Shown: positions 20,711 through 30,473 of the stretch, one piece after another
Position numbering within the stretch: position 1 is the first letter of the stretch
How the letters are laid out: each line of letters begins with the position of its first letter
NCBI RefSeq assembly: GCF_026013615.1
Contig: NZ_JAPDPI010000007.1
Span: 89,436-153,435, forward strand
Direction: 5' to 3'
Length of the DNA: 64,000 nucleotides
Source: Plebeiibacterium marinum
GTDB taxonomy: Bacteria > Bacteroidota > Bacteroidia > Bacteroidales > Marinilabiliaceae
Program-made: the position numbers and the translations under genes
Notes under the pieces: model-generated
Database searches by the model: none
Told to the model about the DNA's origin: nothing
What the model saw: only the letters and a program-made list of their open reading frames with translations

Positions 20711-21649
20711 TTAATTTTCTTTTAACTCGCTAATTCGCCGTGCAAAGTAAACACTTTTTTCAGGATATTTCAAGCGCAATTTCTCGAAAATTGATATCGC
20801 CTTTGATTTATGCCCTTGCTTGATATAAATACCTGCCAATGTTTCTGATAATATATCCTCATCTTCATCATTTTTTTGCTCCGATAAATCCACATTTTTA
20901 TGCTTCCTTGCCGTATCGGGTATTATTTTAGGTTCGGAGTTCAGGAAGTTATCTATTAAATCCATGCCTGAATTCTTTTTCTCCCCTTCACTTATATCGG
21001 TTGGATTGGAATAACGCATAATGTGCAACCAATCAGAAAATGACCTGTTCTCATTGGAATCAACATCATTTATCTCGTCAATACCTGGTAGTAAATACCC
21101 CGTTGAACTACTCGTTTCATAATCCAGCAAATCGGCTGCAGGCAATACTATGTCATCAAATTCTTCTTTAGGTTCTGTATCACTTTGCCCCGTGCTAAAA
21201 GTAAAGTTATACACTTCCCCTGATTCATCTGCCAGTTCATCCGAAGCCCCCAGATAATTATCCGTTATGGTTACTTCTTTAGGAGTGCTGGCAATCTTGT
21301 TTTCCTCTCTACTTACAGCAAACCCTTCATTTTTTGCCTCCTCTGCATGCTGTGTATTTCCCGCAATCCCACCGGATAAATGCATCAACTCCGGCTGTGT
21401 TTTTGATTTTTCATCTCCAATATTATTGAGCAAAAAAAACAATTTGCTCCTGTCCGGGATATAAACTGAAGAGTGCTTCAATTCACTATTGTATCGAATA
21501 TGATCCACTTTATGCATATTCTTTAACAACAGCATTCTTCCGGCTTGAAAAAAGGGATATTCATCAACTATTTCTTTCAATGCCGCAAGCGTATCCTCAT
21601 CAACCAAATCCGGACTTGTCAATATTTCACTAAAACCACGTTTGTTCAT
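20711..21649 (-). CDS. Conserved protein with C-terminal TPR-like segment, next to secG
   Basis: I do not recognise a named family. The N-terminal third is helical (SPDLVDEDTLAALKEIVDEY, PFFQAGRMLLLKNMHKVD), the middle is acidic and low in predicted structure, and the C-terminus is a single TPR-like pair (SETLAGIYIKQGHKSKAISI, FEKLRLKYPEKSVYFARRI). Genes of this type sit between lptE and secG in many Bacteroidota, an association known to me from general synteny rather than from this sequence. I chose the ATG at 21649; the longer frame to 21772 runs into the repeat element upstream and its extra residues are encoded by the repeat. Confidence 0.75.
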   Translation of the reverse strand: MNKRGFSEILTSPDLVDEDTLAALKEIVDEYPFFQAGRMLLLKNMHKVDHIRYNSELKHSSVYIPDRSKLFFLLNNIGDEKSKTQPELMHLSGGIAGNTQHAEEAKNEGFAVSREENKIASTPKEVTITDNYLGASDELADESGEVYNFTFSTGQSDTEPKEEFDDIVLPAADLLDYETSSSTGYLLPGIDEINDVDSNENRSFSDWLHIMRYSNPTDISEGEKKNSGMDLIDNFLNSEPKIIPDTARKHKNVDLSEQKNDEDEDILSETLAGIYIKQGHKSKAISIFEKLRLKYPEKSVYFARRISELKEN

Positions 21650-22067
21650 ATGGTTGTTTTTTTCTTTCACAGGCCCAATGCCTTTCCATTTTTTTTGCAT
21701 ACGAGTCCCTAACCTGGAAAAAGCGGAACAGCAGCAATTCTTATGTGTCAAGACACAAGTATCAAGTATCAAGTATCAAGATAATTCCCTTCTTGTGATA
21801 TTCTTATTCTATCTGAGCAAAAGTTGTATTAGTAGCAAGCAATCAGGCTAAAGCGAAGCGTCCTAAAGGCGCAGCCGCCCTATCAACTACTAGCTATTTA
21901 AGATTATTTGCTTCTTGTGTTATACAATTATCTTACTGAACTATAGATGCTATAATGGCAAGTAGTTAAGCTAAAGCGAAGCGTCCTAAAGGCGTAGCCG
22001 TCCTATCAGCTATCAGCTATTGGCTATTTGCTATTTAAGAATATCTCTTCATGTAATTCTCAACATT
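21650..22067. other. 418-bp repeat-filled gap between lptE and the TPR-like gene
   Basis: Almost the whole gap is the inverted copy of the 15.1-15.7 kb array (21745-22040). The remaining 95 bases next to the downstream start show nothing recognisable. Confidence 0.7.
21745..22040. repeat. Inverted two-unit copy of the 15-kb repeat array
   Basis: This is the reverse complement of the end of the array at 15.5-15.7 kb: three TCAAGTA heptamers (four TACTTGA there), then a stretch about 95% identical over about 120 bases, then two units with the AAGCGAAGCGTCCTAAAGGC core, ending in AGCT-type heptamers. The different heptamer number between the two copies shows that the count changes. Confidence 0.9.
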
Positions 22068-22586
22068 CTACCAATCCGAAAATGCCTTATTAAAAATATC
22101 TTGCGTTATCTTTTCTATGATAAGATCCGTTAACTCCTTTTCAATATCATTAATATTCTGATTACTGTCAAAATCTTCATAAGCACTAAAAGAAGATTCC
22201 CAATTCTTTTTAGGATCCTTAAAGTTACGATATCTTACTTTAATGGAGACGGTTAACCTGGTTTCTGCAGAAACAGCATCTGCCTGAATGGCCATAGGCC
22301 TTACGTTATAGCCTGTGATCTGTCCCGAAAAATCAATATCAGCATCCCTGTCTTCCAGTGTCAACTTTGACTCACTGGTAACCCTGTCTTTCAGGGCCTC
22401 TGTAAAATCCTGACTAAGCGTTGGGTTAATCAACGGCGCCCTGTTTTCAAAATACTGTACCGAAAATGTTTTCCATTCTTCAGGTACTGAGGCCCCATTA
22501 AGGGTAAACTCAACCTTACAAGACACCATTGCAAACAAAACTACCAAGCTTGCAATCACTTGTTTTATTGTATTATTTAATATCAT
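22068..22586 (-). CDS. lptE: LPS-assembly lipoprotein LptE
   Basis: An outer-membrane lipoprotein that plugs the LptD barrel through which LPS reaches the surface. The lipobox ends at Cys23 (LFAMVSCKV). The rest fits the LptE family in Bacteroidota: TLNGASVPEEWKTFSVQYF near the start, SQDFTEALKDRV, and a later beta-rich part with SGQITGYNVRP and RLTVSIKVRY. The start overlaps the end of the sigma-54 activator gene by 14 bases, so the two are translated from one message. Confidence 0.9.
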   Translation of the reverse strand: MILNNTIKQVIASLVVLFAMVSCKVEFTLNGASVPEEWKTFSVQYFENRAPLINPTLSQDFTEALKDRVTSESKLTLEDRDADIDFSGQITGYNVRPMAIQADAVSAETRLTVSIKVRYRNFKDPKKNWESSFSAYEDFDSNQNINDIEKELTDLIIEKITQDIFNKAFSDW

Positions 22587-23823
22587 ATTCTTTAATCTTC
22601 CTATATAATGTTCTTTCCGAAATACCTAAATCTCTGGCTGCATATTTCCGCTTCCCGTTATACTTATCCAAAGCCTTTTTAATCAATTCAATTTCTTTTT
22701 CCTCTAACGACAAGGATTCCTCAACAAACTCCTCCGTGTCTTCAATGCTATCATGAGCACTACTATGACTGGAAGAATTATTGATGATTACAGGTGATGG
22801 GTTTGAATCTTGCTTTGAGAAGACTTCAACATCTTCATTATACAATTTTTTTATAATATGGGCATGTTCGCTGTCCACATTAATCGTTCCATCGTGTTGC
22901 AACATCTCGAGCACAAGCTTTTTTAGGTCGCCCATATCCTTCTTCATATCAAACAGCACCTTATAAAGAATCTCCCTCTCATTTGAAAAGGAACTTTCGC
23001 CTGTAGCACCCCCTTCAACCACAGCAGGCAGATTGTCGCCAGCATGATATGGAATATAGTTTTGAAGAGTAACTGCAGATATGATTCGCTCGCCTTCAAT
23101 AACTGAAATTTGCTCAGTAATATTTTTTAGCTGACGAATATTTCCCGGCCAGCGGTAACGGGTAATCAAGTCAACAGCATCCGGCTGAAGCTTTATGGAT
23201 GGCATTCTGTACCTTTCCGAAAAATCGTGGGCAAACTTCCTGAACAACAAATGAATATCCTCAGGCCGCTCCCGTAATGGAGGAATAGCGATAGGCACAC
23301 TACTAAGCCGATAAAATAAATCTTCCCTGAACTTACCCTCTTTAGTTGCCTTTTCCATCATTACATTGGTGGCAGCCACAACGCGCACGTTTGTTTTCAG
23401 CACCTCCGATGAACCCACTTTTATAAATTCACCTGCCTCCAATACTCTCAACAATCTAACCTGGGTTGCCAGGGGCAGCTCTCCTATTTCATCGAGGAAA
23501 ATGGTACCATTATCAGCTTCTTCAAAATAACCCTTCCTATCTGACATAGCTCCGGTAAAAGCGCCCTTTTTATGACCAAAAAGCTCAGAATCTATTGTGC
23601 CTTCCGGGATGGCCCCACAGTTTACGGCAATATACGGCCCATGCTTCCTTGAACTATATTGGTGAATAATCTTCGGAAAAACTTCTTTCCCAGTTCCACT
23701 TTCACCTGTAATCAACACAGATAAATCGGTGGGAGCAACCTGAACCGCAATATCTATTGCCCTGTTCAAGCCAAAAGAGTTTCCGATAATTCCAAACCTT
23801 TGTTTTATTTTTTGAATTTCCAT
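22573..23823 (-). CDS. Sigma-54-dependent transcriptional activator (no receiver domain)
   Basis: An AAA+ enhancer-binding protein that opens RpoN promoters. The Walker A is GESGTGKE (about 40-47), the sigma-54 contact loop GAFTGA is at 87-92 after SELFGHKK, and the Walker B is GTIFLDEIGEL. The arginine finger region and the sensor WPGNIRQLKN are intact. A Fis-type helix-turn-helix ends the protein (KYAARDLGISERTLYRKIKEY). There is no N-terminal receiver or ligand-binding domain; a linker of about 100 residues replaces the usual spacing before the HTH. I chose the ATG at 23823 because the AAA+ domain begins there. It heads the lptE-TPR-secG transcript. Confidence 0.95.
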   Translation of the reverse strand: MEIQKIKQRFGIIGNSFGLNRAIDIAVQVAPTDLSVLITGESGTGKEVFPKIIHQYSSRKHGPYIAVNCGAIPEGTIDSELFGHKKGAFTGAMSDRKGYFEEADNGTIFLDEIGELPLATQVRLLRVLEAGEFIKVGSSEVLKTNVRVVAATNVMMEKATKEGKFREDLFYRLSSVPIAIPPLRERPEDIHLLFRKFAHDFSERYRMPSIKLQPDAVDLITRYRWPGNIRQLKNITEQISVIEGERIISAVTLQNYIPYHAGDNLPAVVEGGATGESSFSNEREILYKVLFDMKKDMGDLKKLVLEMLQHDGTINVDSEHAHIIKKLYNEDVEVFSKQDSNPSPVIINNSSSHSSAHDSIEDTEEFVEESLSLEEKEIELIKKALDKYNGKRKYAARDLGISERTLYRKIKEYDIK

Positions 23824-23887
23824 ATTGTTCTTTAAACCCCTGCTAAAAAACCCATAACAAACTACAACACTACACCTTACTTCAGTA

Positions 23888-23919
23888 CAAAAATATCGCA
23901 ATTTAGATACAGACTGCAA
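23888..23919 (-). promoter_or_regulatory. Promoter of the sigma-54 activator-lptE-secG operon
   Basis: On the minus strand TTG (23917-23919), 21 bases, then TATTTTTG (23888-23895), an exact TAnnTTTG element. The leader to the chosen ATG is about 57 bases. Confidence 0.65.
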
Positions 23920-24068
23920 TTTTTACAGTAAACACTGACAAAGTTACAATTCTATCTATAAATAAATATTTAATTCTATATCAATTTTCCTGATTTTATG
24001 ATTTGTTTAAAAATAGTGTTGGTATATTAGTATTTCCTATTACAAATAAATTCTCAACACCTAAATTT

Positions 24069-26084
24069 ATGGATACACCTGTTTTTGTAAAAAATGATCC
24101 ATGGCTACAACCTTTTGAGCCAGCTATAAAAAAAAGAATTGACCATTACAACAATAGACTTGAAGATATAAAGGCAATATTTGGAGATCTTGACCAGATG
24201 TCGGATGGATATGACTTTTATGGTTTAAAAGATCTTGGAGATAAATATCAACTAAGGGAGTGGGCTCCCAATGCCACCGAAATATTTCTGGTTGGAGATT
24301 TTAACGATTGGAAACCCAATGAAAAATTCAGGCTCACAAAAATGGATTTTGGCAATTGGGAAATCACCATTTCTAAAGAACTGCTAAAGCACGGAGACTT
24401 ATTTAAACTGCATATTTTTTGGCAGGGAGGAGATGGCATGCGGCTTCCATCATATATTAACAGGGTAGTTCAGGATGAACACACAAAAATATTCAGTGCC
24501 CAGGTCTGGACCCGGCATGGAGAATTCAAATGGGAAGATCAGGATTTTAAACCCTCTGTAGATCCCATTTTAATTTACGAAGCTCATGTTGGGATGTCCT
24601 CCGAAGAGCACAAAGTAAATTCATTCACTGAGTTTAAAAATGATGTGCTACCCCGGATTGCTAAAGCCGGATACAACACCATACAATTAATGGCCATCCA
24701 GGAACATCCTTACTATGGAAGCTTTGGATATCATGTCTCCAATTTTTTTGCCGTATCCTCGCGCTTCGGAACTCCTGAAGAGCTCAAAGATTTAATCAAC
24801 GAAGCCCACAAAAATGGCATTGCAGTTATTATGGACATAGTTCATTCACATGCTGTAAAAAATGAAATTGAAGGACTTGGCCGTTTTGATGGTACATCAT
24901 ATCAGTATTTTCATGATGGTGGGCGCGGGGAACACCCTGCCTGGGACAGCAAGTGTTTTAATTACGGAAAAAACGAAGTACTCCGCTTTTTGTTATCCAA
25001 TTGCAAATACTGGATCCAGGAATTTCATTTTGACGGTTTCCGGTTTGATGGGATAACCAGCATGTTATACCTACATCATGGACTGGAATATTCATTTTCG
25101 TCGTATAGCGATTATTTTAATGGCACAGAAGACTACGATGCCCTTACTTACCTCACCCTTGCCAACAGGTTGATTCATCGCATCAATCCCAATGCAATTA
25201 CCATAGCTGAAGACATGAGCGGATACCCCGGTCTATCCGATAAGATAGAAAACGGGGGCATTGGATTCGATTACAGGCTATCTATGGGCGTTCCCGACTT
25301 TTGGATAAAGATGATCAAGGAACATAGTGATGAAAACTGGAATGTTTCCCGGATTTTCCATGAACTGATGCAACATAGGGCCGCAGAAAAAGTGGTGTCG
25401 TATGCCGAATCCCATGATCAGGCGCTGGTTGGTGATAAGACAATCATATTCAGGCTGGTTGATAAAGAAATGTACGACAAAATGGATCTGGCATCCCAAA
25501 GCCTTGTTATTGACCGGGGAATCGCCCTGCATAAGATGATCAGGCTGGCTACCATCACAACATCTCATGGAGGATATCTAAACTTTATGGGGAATGAATT
25601 TGGACATCCGGAATGGATTGACTTTCCGAGAGAAGGCAACGGGTGGTCATACAAACATGCAAGAAGACAATGGGGGTTAATGGATCATCCTGATTTGAAG
25701 TTTAAATACCTGGCAAATTTCGACAGAGCGATGGTTCATCTGGCCAAAGATGGGTTTCTTTCGAACAACGAGCCTTGTTACGGGATAGCGATTAACGAAG
25801 CAGACCAGGTGATGATTTTTAAGAGAGGAAATTACTATATGGTTTTTAATTTTTCTCCAACTAATTCGTACACCGACTATGGTATTTTTGTAGACCCCGG
25901 AAAGTTTAAAGTACTGTTGAACACTGACAATCCTGAGTTTGGTGGTTTTGGCAGCATAGATGAATCATACATATATTACACCGAAAGGATGCCCTACAAC
26001 AAAGACCAGTACCAATTAAAACTATATATTCCTGCCAGAACGGCGATGATATTTGAAAGAATACCTGCCAAAAGCGTGTATTAA
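24069..26084 (+). CDS. glgB: 1,4-alpha-glucan branching enzyme, eukaryotic-type GH13
   Basis: Creates alpha-1,6 branches in glycogen. An N-terminal CBM48 domain (REWAPNATEIFLVGDFNDWK) is followed by the GH13 barrel: nucleophile Asp327 in DGFRFDGITSM, acid/base Glu381 in TIAEDMSGYPG, and the third acid in SHDQALVGDK. The C-terminal beta domain ends in RTAMIFERIP. The order and motifs (EYS, GLEYSFSSYSDYF) resemble eukaryotic GBE1 rather than the GlgB of E. coli. I chose the ATG at 24069 (MDTPVFVKNDPW). It faces the glycogen operon on the other strand and shares its terminator. Confidence 0.95.
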   Translation: MDTPVFVKNDPWLQPFEPAIKKRIDHYNNRLEDIKAIFGDLDQMSDGYDFYGLKDLGDKYQLREWAPNATEIFLVGDFNDWKPNEKFRLTKMDFGNWEITISKELLKHGDLFKLHIFWQGGDGMRLPSYINRVVQDEHTKIFSAQVWTRHGEFKWEDQDFKPSVDPILIYEAHVGMSSEEHKVNSFTEFKNDVLPRIAKAGYNTIQLMAIQEHPYYGSFGYHVSNFFAVSSRFGTPEELKDLINEAHKNGIAVIMDIVHSHAVKNEIEGLGRFDGTSYQYFHDGGRGEHPAWDSKCFNYGKNEVLRFLLSNCKYWIQEFHFDGFRFDGITSMLYLHHGLEYSFSSYSDYFNGTEDYDALTYLTLANRLIHRINPNAITIAEDMSGYPGLSDKIENGGIGFDYRLSMGVPDFWIKMIKEHSDENWNVSRIFHELMQHRAAEKVVSYAESHDQALVGDKTIIFRLVDKEMYDKMDLASQSLVIDRGIALHKMIRLATITTSHGGYLNFMGNEFGHPEWIDFPREGNGWSYKHARRQWGLMDHPDLKFKYLANFDRAMVHLAKDGFLSNNEPCYGIAINEADQVMIFKRGNYYMVFNFSPTNSYTDYGIFVDPGKFKVLLNTDNPEFGGFGSIDESYIYYTERMPYNKDQYQLKLYIPARTAMIFERIPAKSVY

Positions 26085-26100
26085 AAGATTTTTTTACAAA

Positions 26101-26133
26101 AAAGTCCTTTGAAGTTTTTCAAAGGACTTTTTA
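26101..26133. terminator. Bidirectional terminator between glgB and the glycogen operon
   Basis: AAAGTCCTTTGAA pairs with TTCAAAGGACTTT around a short loop, with T-runs on both strands. It ends glgB (+) and the fusion gene (-), which stop only 68 bases apart. Confidence 0.92.
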
Positions 26134-26152
26134 TATAATAATCTGAATTGGT

Positions 26153-29100
26153 CTATATCCATCTCACACAACAATAATCCTGCTTTTTGCTAAGGTCCTC
26201 ATTTTTAGGGTACATCCTGATACCAAAATTATATACACCAGGAATATTCAATTTATGATTTAAGGTATAATATAATTTACTACCCTCCTTTTTATCCAGT
26301 TCAAACTCTTCAATACTTAACATCTTAGCCGTATTATCATCCTGCACATCAGCAAAAATTGCCTGAACAGAAATATCTATACCATCAAGTGCTTTTAGGT
26401 CAATAATTAAGTTGATACGGTATGTTTCGCCAATTCCAAGTTGGTGGGAATAAATATCGGGCATTTCAACATTCACAACCTCCACATCGTTCCAATTGGA
26501 TTTAACCCAACGTTTCCAGGATGATATTTTCCGTACCAGTTCACAATCGTTATCCTTGAGTTCCTTCAACCGATTGTCCATCTTATTGTAAAACCTGCTC
26601 AGATAATCATCCATCATGCGCTTGGTTGTATAGTCAGGTGCGATTTCACAAATCGAGTTCCTAATATACTCTATCCAATCAGGTGATATACCCTTTTCAT
26701 TTTGGTCGTAAAACAAAGGAACTATCTCATTCTCGAACATACTATATATCGTTGCCGCATCCAACTCATCCTGAAGCTTTTGATCGCTATAGGTACGTTT
26801 GTCCGTCAAACTCCAACCTGCACCTTCACGATAACCTTCATACCACCAGCCATCCAGAACACTAAAGTTCAACACTCCATTCAGTTCTGCTTTTTCACCG
26901 CTTGTTCCAGAAGCTTCCAGTGGACGGGTTGGGGTATTCATCCAGATATCAACCCCGCTCACCAATCGTTTGGCTAATTCCATATCGTAGTTTTCAAGAA
27001 AAATAATTTTCCCCAGGAACTGAGGTTTCTTGGATATTTCAACAATATGTTTGATCAAGGCCTGACCTCCCCCATCTGCAGGGTGGGCCTTTCCGGCAAA
27101 AATAAACTGCACTGGCCTTTCCGGATCATTCACAATTTCGGCCAACCGTTCCTCATCCGTAAACAACAAGTGCGCACGTTTATAAGTAGCAAACCTTCGT
27201 GCAAAACCAATAGTTAAAGCATTATCATCTATCTGATCAATAACCTCTACAATTTGAGAAGGATCAGAATGGCTATTCACCATATTAGAGGCCATCCGGT
27301 TCTTAACGAACTCTATAAGTTTTCTGCGCAAGGTTTTTCGAACATGCCAAATCTCTTCATCAGTTACATCATGAATCTTCCTCCAAAAATCCTTATTTGA
27401 CAAATCTGACATAAAATCAGTATCAAACCTTTCTTCATATAACCTTTGCCAATCACACGAAGTCCAGGTTCCATAATGAACCCCGTTAGTTACGTAACCA
27501 ATAGGCACCTCTTCGGTAAAAAGGCCTTTCCACAATCCCTGGAACATATTCCTGGACACCTCACCATGCAACCAGCTCACACCATTTACTTCTTCAGATG
27601 TTTTTACGGCAAGTACACTCATGGAAAACTTTTCATGCAAGTCGTCGGGGTTCTCGCGCCCCAACGCCATAAAGTCATCCCAGCCTATTTGAAGTTTTTC
27701 CGGAATATGCCGGAAATATATCCTGACTAAGTCTTCATCAAACTTATCGTGTCCGGCAGGAACAGGCGTATGTGTTGTAAACAATGAGGAAGCCCTCACT
27801 AATTCAAGCGCCTCGGCAAACGAATAATGATCTTCAACATATTTAATTAGCCTGGACACATTGATCAGGGCAGCATGCCCCTCGTTACAATGGAAAAGGT
27901 TTGTTTTAATCCCAAGCTCATCCAATAACTGTATTCCTCCCATACCTAGAAGGATTTCCTGCTTCAGCCTGTTTTCCCAATCGCCTCCGTACAAACTGTG
28001 CGTAATATGCCTGTCCGCTTCACTATTTAACTCATGATCTGTATCTAACAAATACAAAGGTACCCGCCCCACATCGGCACGCCAAACTTTAACATGCACA
28101 AGCCTACCAGGAGCACTCATCTTGAGCAAATAGGGAGTCCCATCTGCATTCTTAACTTCAGTTATCGGAAGATTGGAAAACTCCTGTTTGTCAAAATTAG
28201 ATTGCTGATCTCCATTTATAGTTACCGATTGTCGGAAATATCCATATTTATACAACAATCCTACTGCCGTCATATTCACATTTGAATCACTGGCCTCTTT
28301 CAAATAATCACCAGCCAGCACACCCAAACCTCCGGAATATATCTTTAGCACATCATTGATTCCATACTCCATGCTAAAATAAGCTATTGAAGGATCTGTT
28401 GAGGGCTCCCGATCCATATATGCGCGGAACATGTTATATACCCGATCGAGCTCCTTAACAAATTCAGGTTTTTCGGATAACCCCACCAAATAATCATAAC
28501 TAACCCTTTCAAGAAGCTTTATTGGATCTTTCCCTGAAGCCACCCAGGTATCAGGATCAATAGCTTCAAACAACTCCGAAGCCCTATAGTTCCAAGTCCA
28601 CCAAAGGTTATGCGAAAGCTCATTTAAGTGCTCTATTTTTTTAGGAAGTTTAGATTTTACAAAGAGCTTTTTCCAAACAGGCATTGCAGATTTTTCGGGC
28701 TTTATATGGATACGTTTATCCCTTTTCACAATATCTATTTGCTCCTTGCGGTTTGATACTGCTTTTAGTGCAACATCATATGCTTTAAAATAATGGTCAA
28801 AAAGCACATCCCACTCTACTTTGAGCGATAATTCATGCGCTCTGTTCCTTATATCACTTACCTCATTCTCCGACTTTAGTGCAAACTGGATTATGGCTTT
28901 TGATATATTAATGGAAGCCTCATCTATATTATGATCATTCCGTTCAATCACAACAAGCCCATCATCAATACCCTTGGCAAACTGTTTCCCCCAAATTCCA
29001 AAGCCTGCCAAACTGGTTGTTACGGTAGGGATATAAAAAGCCAAACTTTCCAAAGGCGTGTATCCCCATGGTTCATAATAAGAAGGAAAGACGGTTAAGT

Positions 29101-30385
29101 CCATACCAATCAAAACATCATAATAAGGAAGATTGAAAATGCCATCATCCCCCTTCAGGTAAGATGGAACAAAAATCAGCTTCACTGTATCTTCCTTTTC
29201 GTTATTAAGGTGGATATCCTGAATTTTATTTATGATAGGATCATAGCCCAGGTCGTTTAAACCATGTGTTAGAAAGGGATTTTTCAAACCGTTTTGAGTT
29301 TCACCATTAAGTTTAGCTATTAAATCCTTTCTGGCCCCAAAATTATTTGCGGGTATCAATACAAAAACAATTGTTTCCCGCTTATAGTTTTCATCTTCAT
29401 TAAGATGTTTTAATCCATCTAAAAACACATCAATACCCTTATTCCGGTATTCATACCTTCCGCTATTGGCAATAAAAAGGGCATCATCGGCTAGTTTGTA
29501 ACCCAATAAACTTTCAGAAACTTTCTTCAGTTTCTCCCTTGCCACCTTACGTTTCTCTTCAAACTCATTTGGCTGAGGGACAAAATCACCTTCAAAGCCA
29601 TTTGGCGTTATTACATCAACCCGGCGCTCCATGAACTGGGCACATTCTTTTGCTGTAATTTCCGAAACGGTGGTAAAACAATCAGCGTTTATTGCTGATT
29701 TCTTTTCTAACGAGTGTTTTGCAACTACCCCAAGATCATGAGATCTGATATCTCCATTGAAATTCTGTAATTCGTCGTACAATGGTTCGCCATGACCAGC
29801 CAAACTACGACCAATAACAGTGGCATGGGTAGTGAAAACGGTAGCTATTTGAGGTAATGCACCTTTTAAATACAAGGCTCCACTACCAGTCATCCATTCA
29901 TTAAAATGTGCTACTATTTTATGGTTGGCATTCAGGTAACATTTATAAAAGCTTTCTATCAGCTTTCCTGTTGCATACCCAAAAATTACAGATTCAACGT
30001 AATCCCATTGTCCGGATAGTGAATCCACTTTATACAATTCCCAAAAACGAGAAAGAATTTCATTTTTTTGGGACACCATGGTACTAAAATCTATGAGCAA
30101 TGCAATTGGCTTACCCACAACTTTCCATCTACCTGTTCGTACCCGAAGTCCTTCTTTGCTCAAGGCCTCTTTCCATTCCGGAAAAAGATTATCATCTTGT
30201 TCAAACTCACTGACTTTTCCTGTACCTGAAATAAAATCAGGCCCGATAAATATTATTTTTTCTCCAAAATTTTTAACCAGAGTTAGTGCCTTTGTTGATA
30301 AAACGGTATGGATACCGCCCATTTTATTACAAACCTCCCAACTTGTTTCAAAAACATAATCGGGCTTTAAATAATTTTGCATCAT
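26153..30385 (-). CDS. Glycogen synthase (GT3)-alpha-glucan phosphorylase (GT35) fusion
   Basis: One chain of 1410 residues carries two opposing activities. Residues about 1-555 are a GT3 synthase of the eukaryotic/fungal kind (FETSWEVCNKMGGIHTVLST at the start; FPSYYEPWGYTPLESLAF at the donor site). A Lys-rich linker (about 555-595) leads to a short-form phosphorylase (HNLWWTWNY onward; THTPVPAGHDKF), with the PLP lysine at about 1165 in GTSGEKAELNG. The last 150 residues form a beta-rich tail. Both catalytic cores look intact. It is the last gene of the glycogen operon and lies 88 bases after the CBM48 gene. Confidence 0.93.
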   Translation of the reverse strand: MMQNYLKPDYVFETSWEVCNKMGGIHTVLSTKALTLVKNFGEKIIFIGPDFISGTGKVSEFEQDDNLFPEWKEALSKEGLRVRTGRWKVVGKPIALLIDFSTMVSQKNEILSRFWELYKVDSLSGQWDYVESVIFGYATGKLIESFYKCYLNANHKIVAHFNEWMTGSGALYLKGALPQIATVFTTHATVIGRSLAGHGEPLYDELQNFNGDIRSHDLGVVAKHSLEKKSAINADCFTTVSEITAKECAQFMERRVDVITPNGFEGDFVPQPNEFEEKRKVAREKLKKVSESLLGYKLADDALFIANSGRYEYRNKGIDVFLDGLKHLNEDENYKRETIVFVLIPANNFGARKDLIAKLNGETQNGLKNPFLTHGLNDLGYDPIINKIQDIHLNNEKEDTVKLIFVPSYLKGDDGIFNLPYYDVLIGMDLTVFPSYYEPWGYTPLESLAFYIPTVTTSLAGFGIWGKQFAKGIDDGLVVIERNDHNIDEASINISKAIIQFALKSENEVSDIRNRAHELSLKVEWDVLFDHYFKAYDVALKAVSNRKEQIDIVKRDKRIHIKPEKSAMPVWKKLFVKSKLPKKIEHLNELSHNLWWTWNYRASELFEAIDPDTWVASGKDPIKLLERVSYDYLVGLSEKPEFVKELDRVYNMFRAYMDREPSTDPSIAYFSMEYGINDVLKIYSGGLGVLAGDYLKEASDSNVNMTAVGLLYKYGYFRQSVTINGDQQSNFDKQEFSNLPITEVKNADGTPYLLKMSAPGRLVHVKVWRADVGRVPLYLLDTDHELNSEADRHITHSLYGGDWENRLKQEILLGMGGIQLLDELGIKTNLFHCNEGHAALINVSRLIKYVEDHYSFAEALELVRASSLFTTHTPVPAGHDKFDEDLVRIYFRHIPEKLQIGWDDFMALGRENPDDLHEKFSMSVLAVKTSEEVNGVSWLHGEVSRNMFQGLWKGLFTEEVPIGYVTNGVHYGTWTSCDWQRLYEERFDTDFMSDLSNKDFWRKIHDVTDEEIWHVRKTLRRKLIEFVKNRMASNMVNSHSDPSQIVEVIDQIDDNALTIGFARRFATYKRAHLLFTDEERLAEIVNDPERPVQFIFAGKAHPADGGGQALIKHIVEISKKPQFLGKIIFLENYDMELAKRLVSGVDIWMNTPTRPLEASGTSGEKAELNGVLNFSVLDGWWYEGYREGAGWSLTDKRTYSDQKLQDELDAATIYSMFENEIVPLFYDQNEKGISPDWIEYIRNSICEIAPDYTTKRMMDDYLSRFYNKMDNRLKELKDNDCELVRKISSWKRWVKSNWNDVEVVNVEMPDIYSHQLGIGETYRINLIIDLKALDGIDISVQAIFADVQDDNTAKMLSIEEFELDKKEGSKLYYTLNHKLNIPGVYNFGIRMYPKNEDLSKKQDYCCVRWI

Positions 30386-30473
30386 TTTTTAAGATAATAA
30401 ATTGTAATTGCGGTATCTAACCGTTTCCTGAGAGAATAATTAACCCCGGGGAATTGGGGCAAATAGATTAGTA

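Noticed and set aside
21650..21772. N-terminal extension of the TPR-like gene
   Set aside because: The extra residues are translated from the repeat element; the ATG at 21649 is better.
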